Source of the DNA: Phascolarctobacterium sp.
GTDB lineage: Bacteria; Bacillota; Negativicutes; Acidaminococcales; Acidaminococcaceae
Direction of reading: 5' to 3'
Length of the DNA stretch: 13,371 nt
Assembly (NCBI GenBank): GCA_020024105.1
Contig: JAHHUH010000035.1
Location: forward strand, 1-13,371
In this document: positions 13,302 through 13,371 of the stretch, one piece after another
Layout: every line of letters begins with the position of its first letter
Numbering within the stretch: the first letter of the stretch is position 1
Notes under the pieces: model-generated
What the model was told of the DNA's origin: nothing
Databases searched by the model: none
The model's input: only the letters and a program-made list of their open reading frames with translations
Translations under genes and position numbers: made by a program

Positions 13302-13306
13302 CTCCC
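13290..13306 (-). promoter_or_regulatory. rny ribosome binding site overlapping its only canonical start
   Basis: On the - strand GGGAGG (13301-13306) extends to GGGAGGTGA, a near-ideal match to the 16S rRNA tail. The in-frame GTG (13299-13301) lies inside it. ATC follows after 5 nt and ATT after exactly 8 nt. No ATG, GTG or TTG occurs in frame before the end of the membrane helix, and upstream the frame is closed by a TGA. Confidence 0.6.
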
Positions 13307-13371
13307 AATTTTTTAGATTCTTTCATGATTTTTCTTTAAATTTTGTTGCACGCAAACAGCAGGCTCAATAT

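Overview
The window reads as a chromosomal stretch of a low-to-moderate GC Bacillota (Firmicutes) genome. The basis is the RNase HII - YraN - YifB/ComM gene order, a membrane-anchored RNase Y, the adjacent UPF0237 (ACT) and UPF0210 pair, strong GGAGG-type ribosome binding sites, and many intrinsic terminators. A Negativicutes-like anaerobe is my best guess; no single gene proves it. I see no rRNA, tRNA, CRISPR array, insertion sequence or phage gene.

Layout, left to right. Position 286-1140 (+) is an Mrp/NBP35-type P-loop ATPase for iron-sulfur cluster handling. It converges on a leftward cluster (2584 to 1205) of a DUF3783 protein, YajQ and a YkvA-like DUF1232 membrane protein; one two-way terminator at 1161-1194 lies between them. 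From about 2640 to 6140 the DNA looks AT-richer and more accessory in content. It holds a DASS/SLC13-type anion transporter preceded by a tightly coupled 64-residue protein, a free-standing 60-residue protein with its own promoter and terminator, a LysR-type regulator, and a divergent 73-residue basic protein. I recognise none of the three small proteins. The regulator's upstream region and the 60-residue gene's promoter share a similar inverted motif built on ACTATTA / GTAGT, so this stretch may be one small regulon.

From 6301 to 8576 (all leftward) lies a housekeeping operon: the ACT-domain protein, the UPF0210 (DUF711) protein and endonuclease III, with a 9-nt gap and then a 1-nt stop/start overlap. 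From 8776 to about 11491 (leftward) is rnhB - yraN - comM, driven by a good sigma-A promoter about 160 nt upstream. RNase Y (11757-13301, leftward) has its own terminator and runs to the right edge of the window.

The most unusual sequence-level observation concerns start codons. RNase HII has no ATG, GTG or TTG at the place where its ribosome binding site and family N-terminus say it should start, and RNase Y's only canonical start (GTG) sits inside its own Shine-Dalgarno sequence. In both genes a GGGAGG core is followed after exactly 8 nt by an in-frame ATT. This raises the possibility that both RNA-processing enzymes initiate at AUU, a codon class that initiation factor IF3 discriminates against. 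The second item worth attention is the LysR/transporter region with its three unrecognised small proteins.
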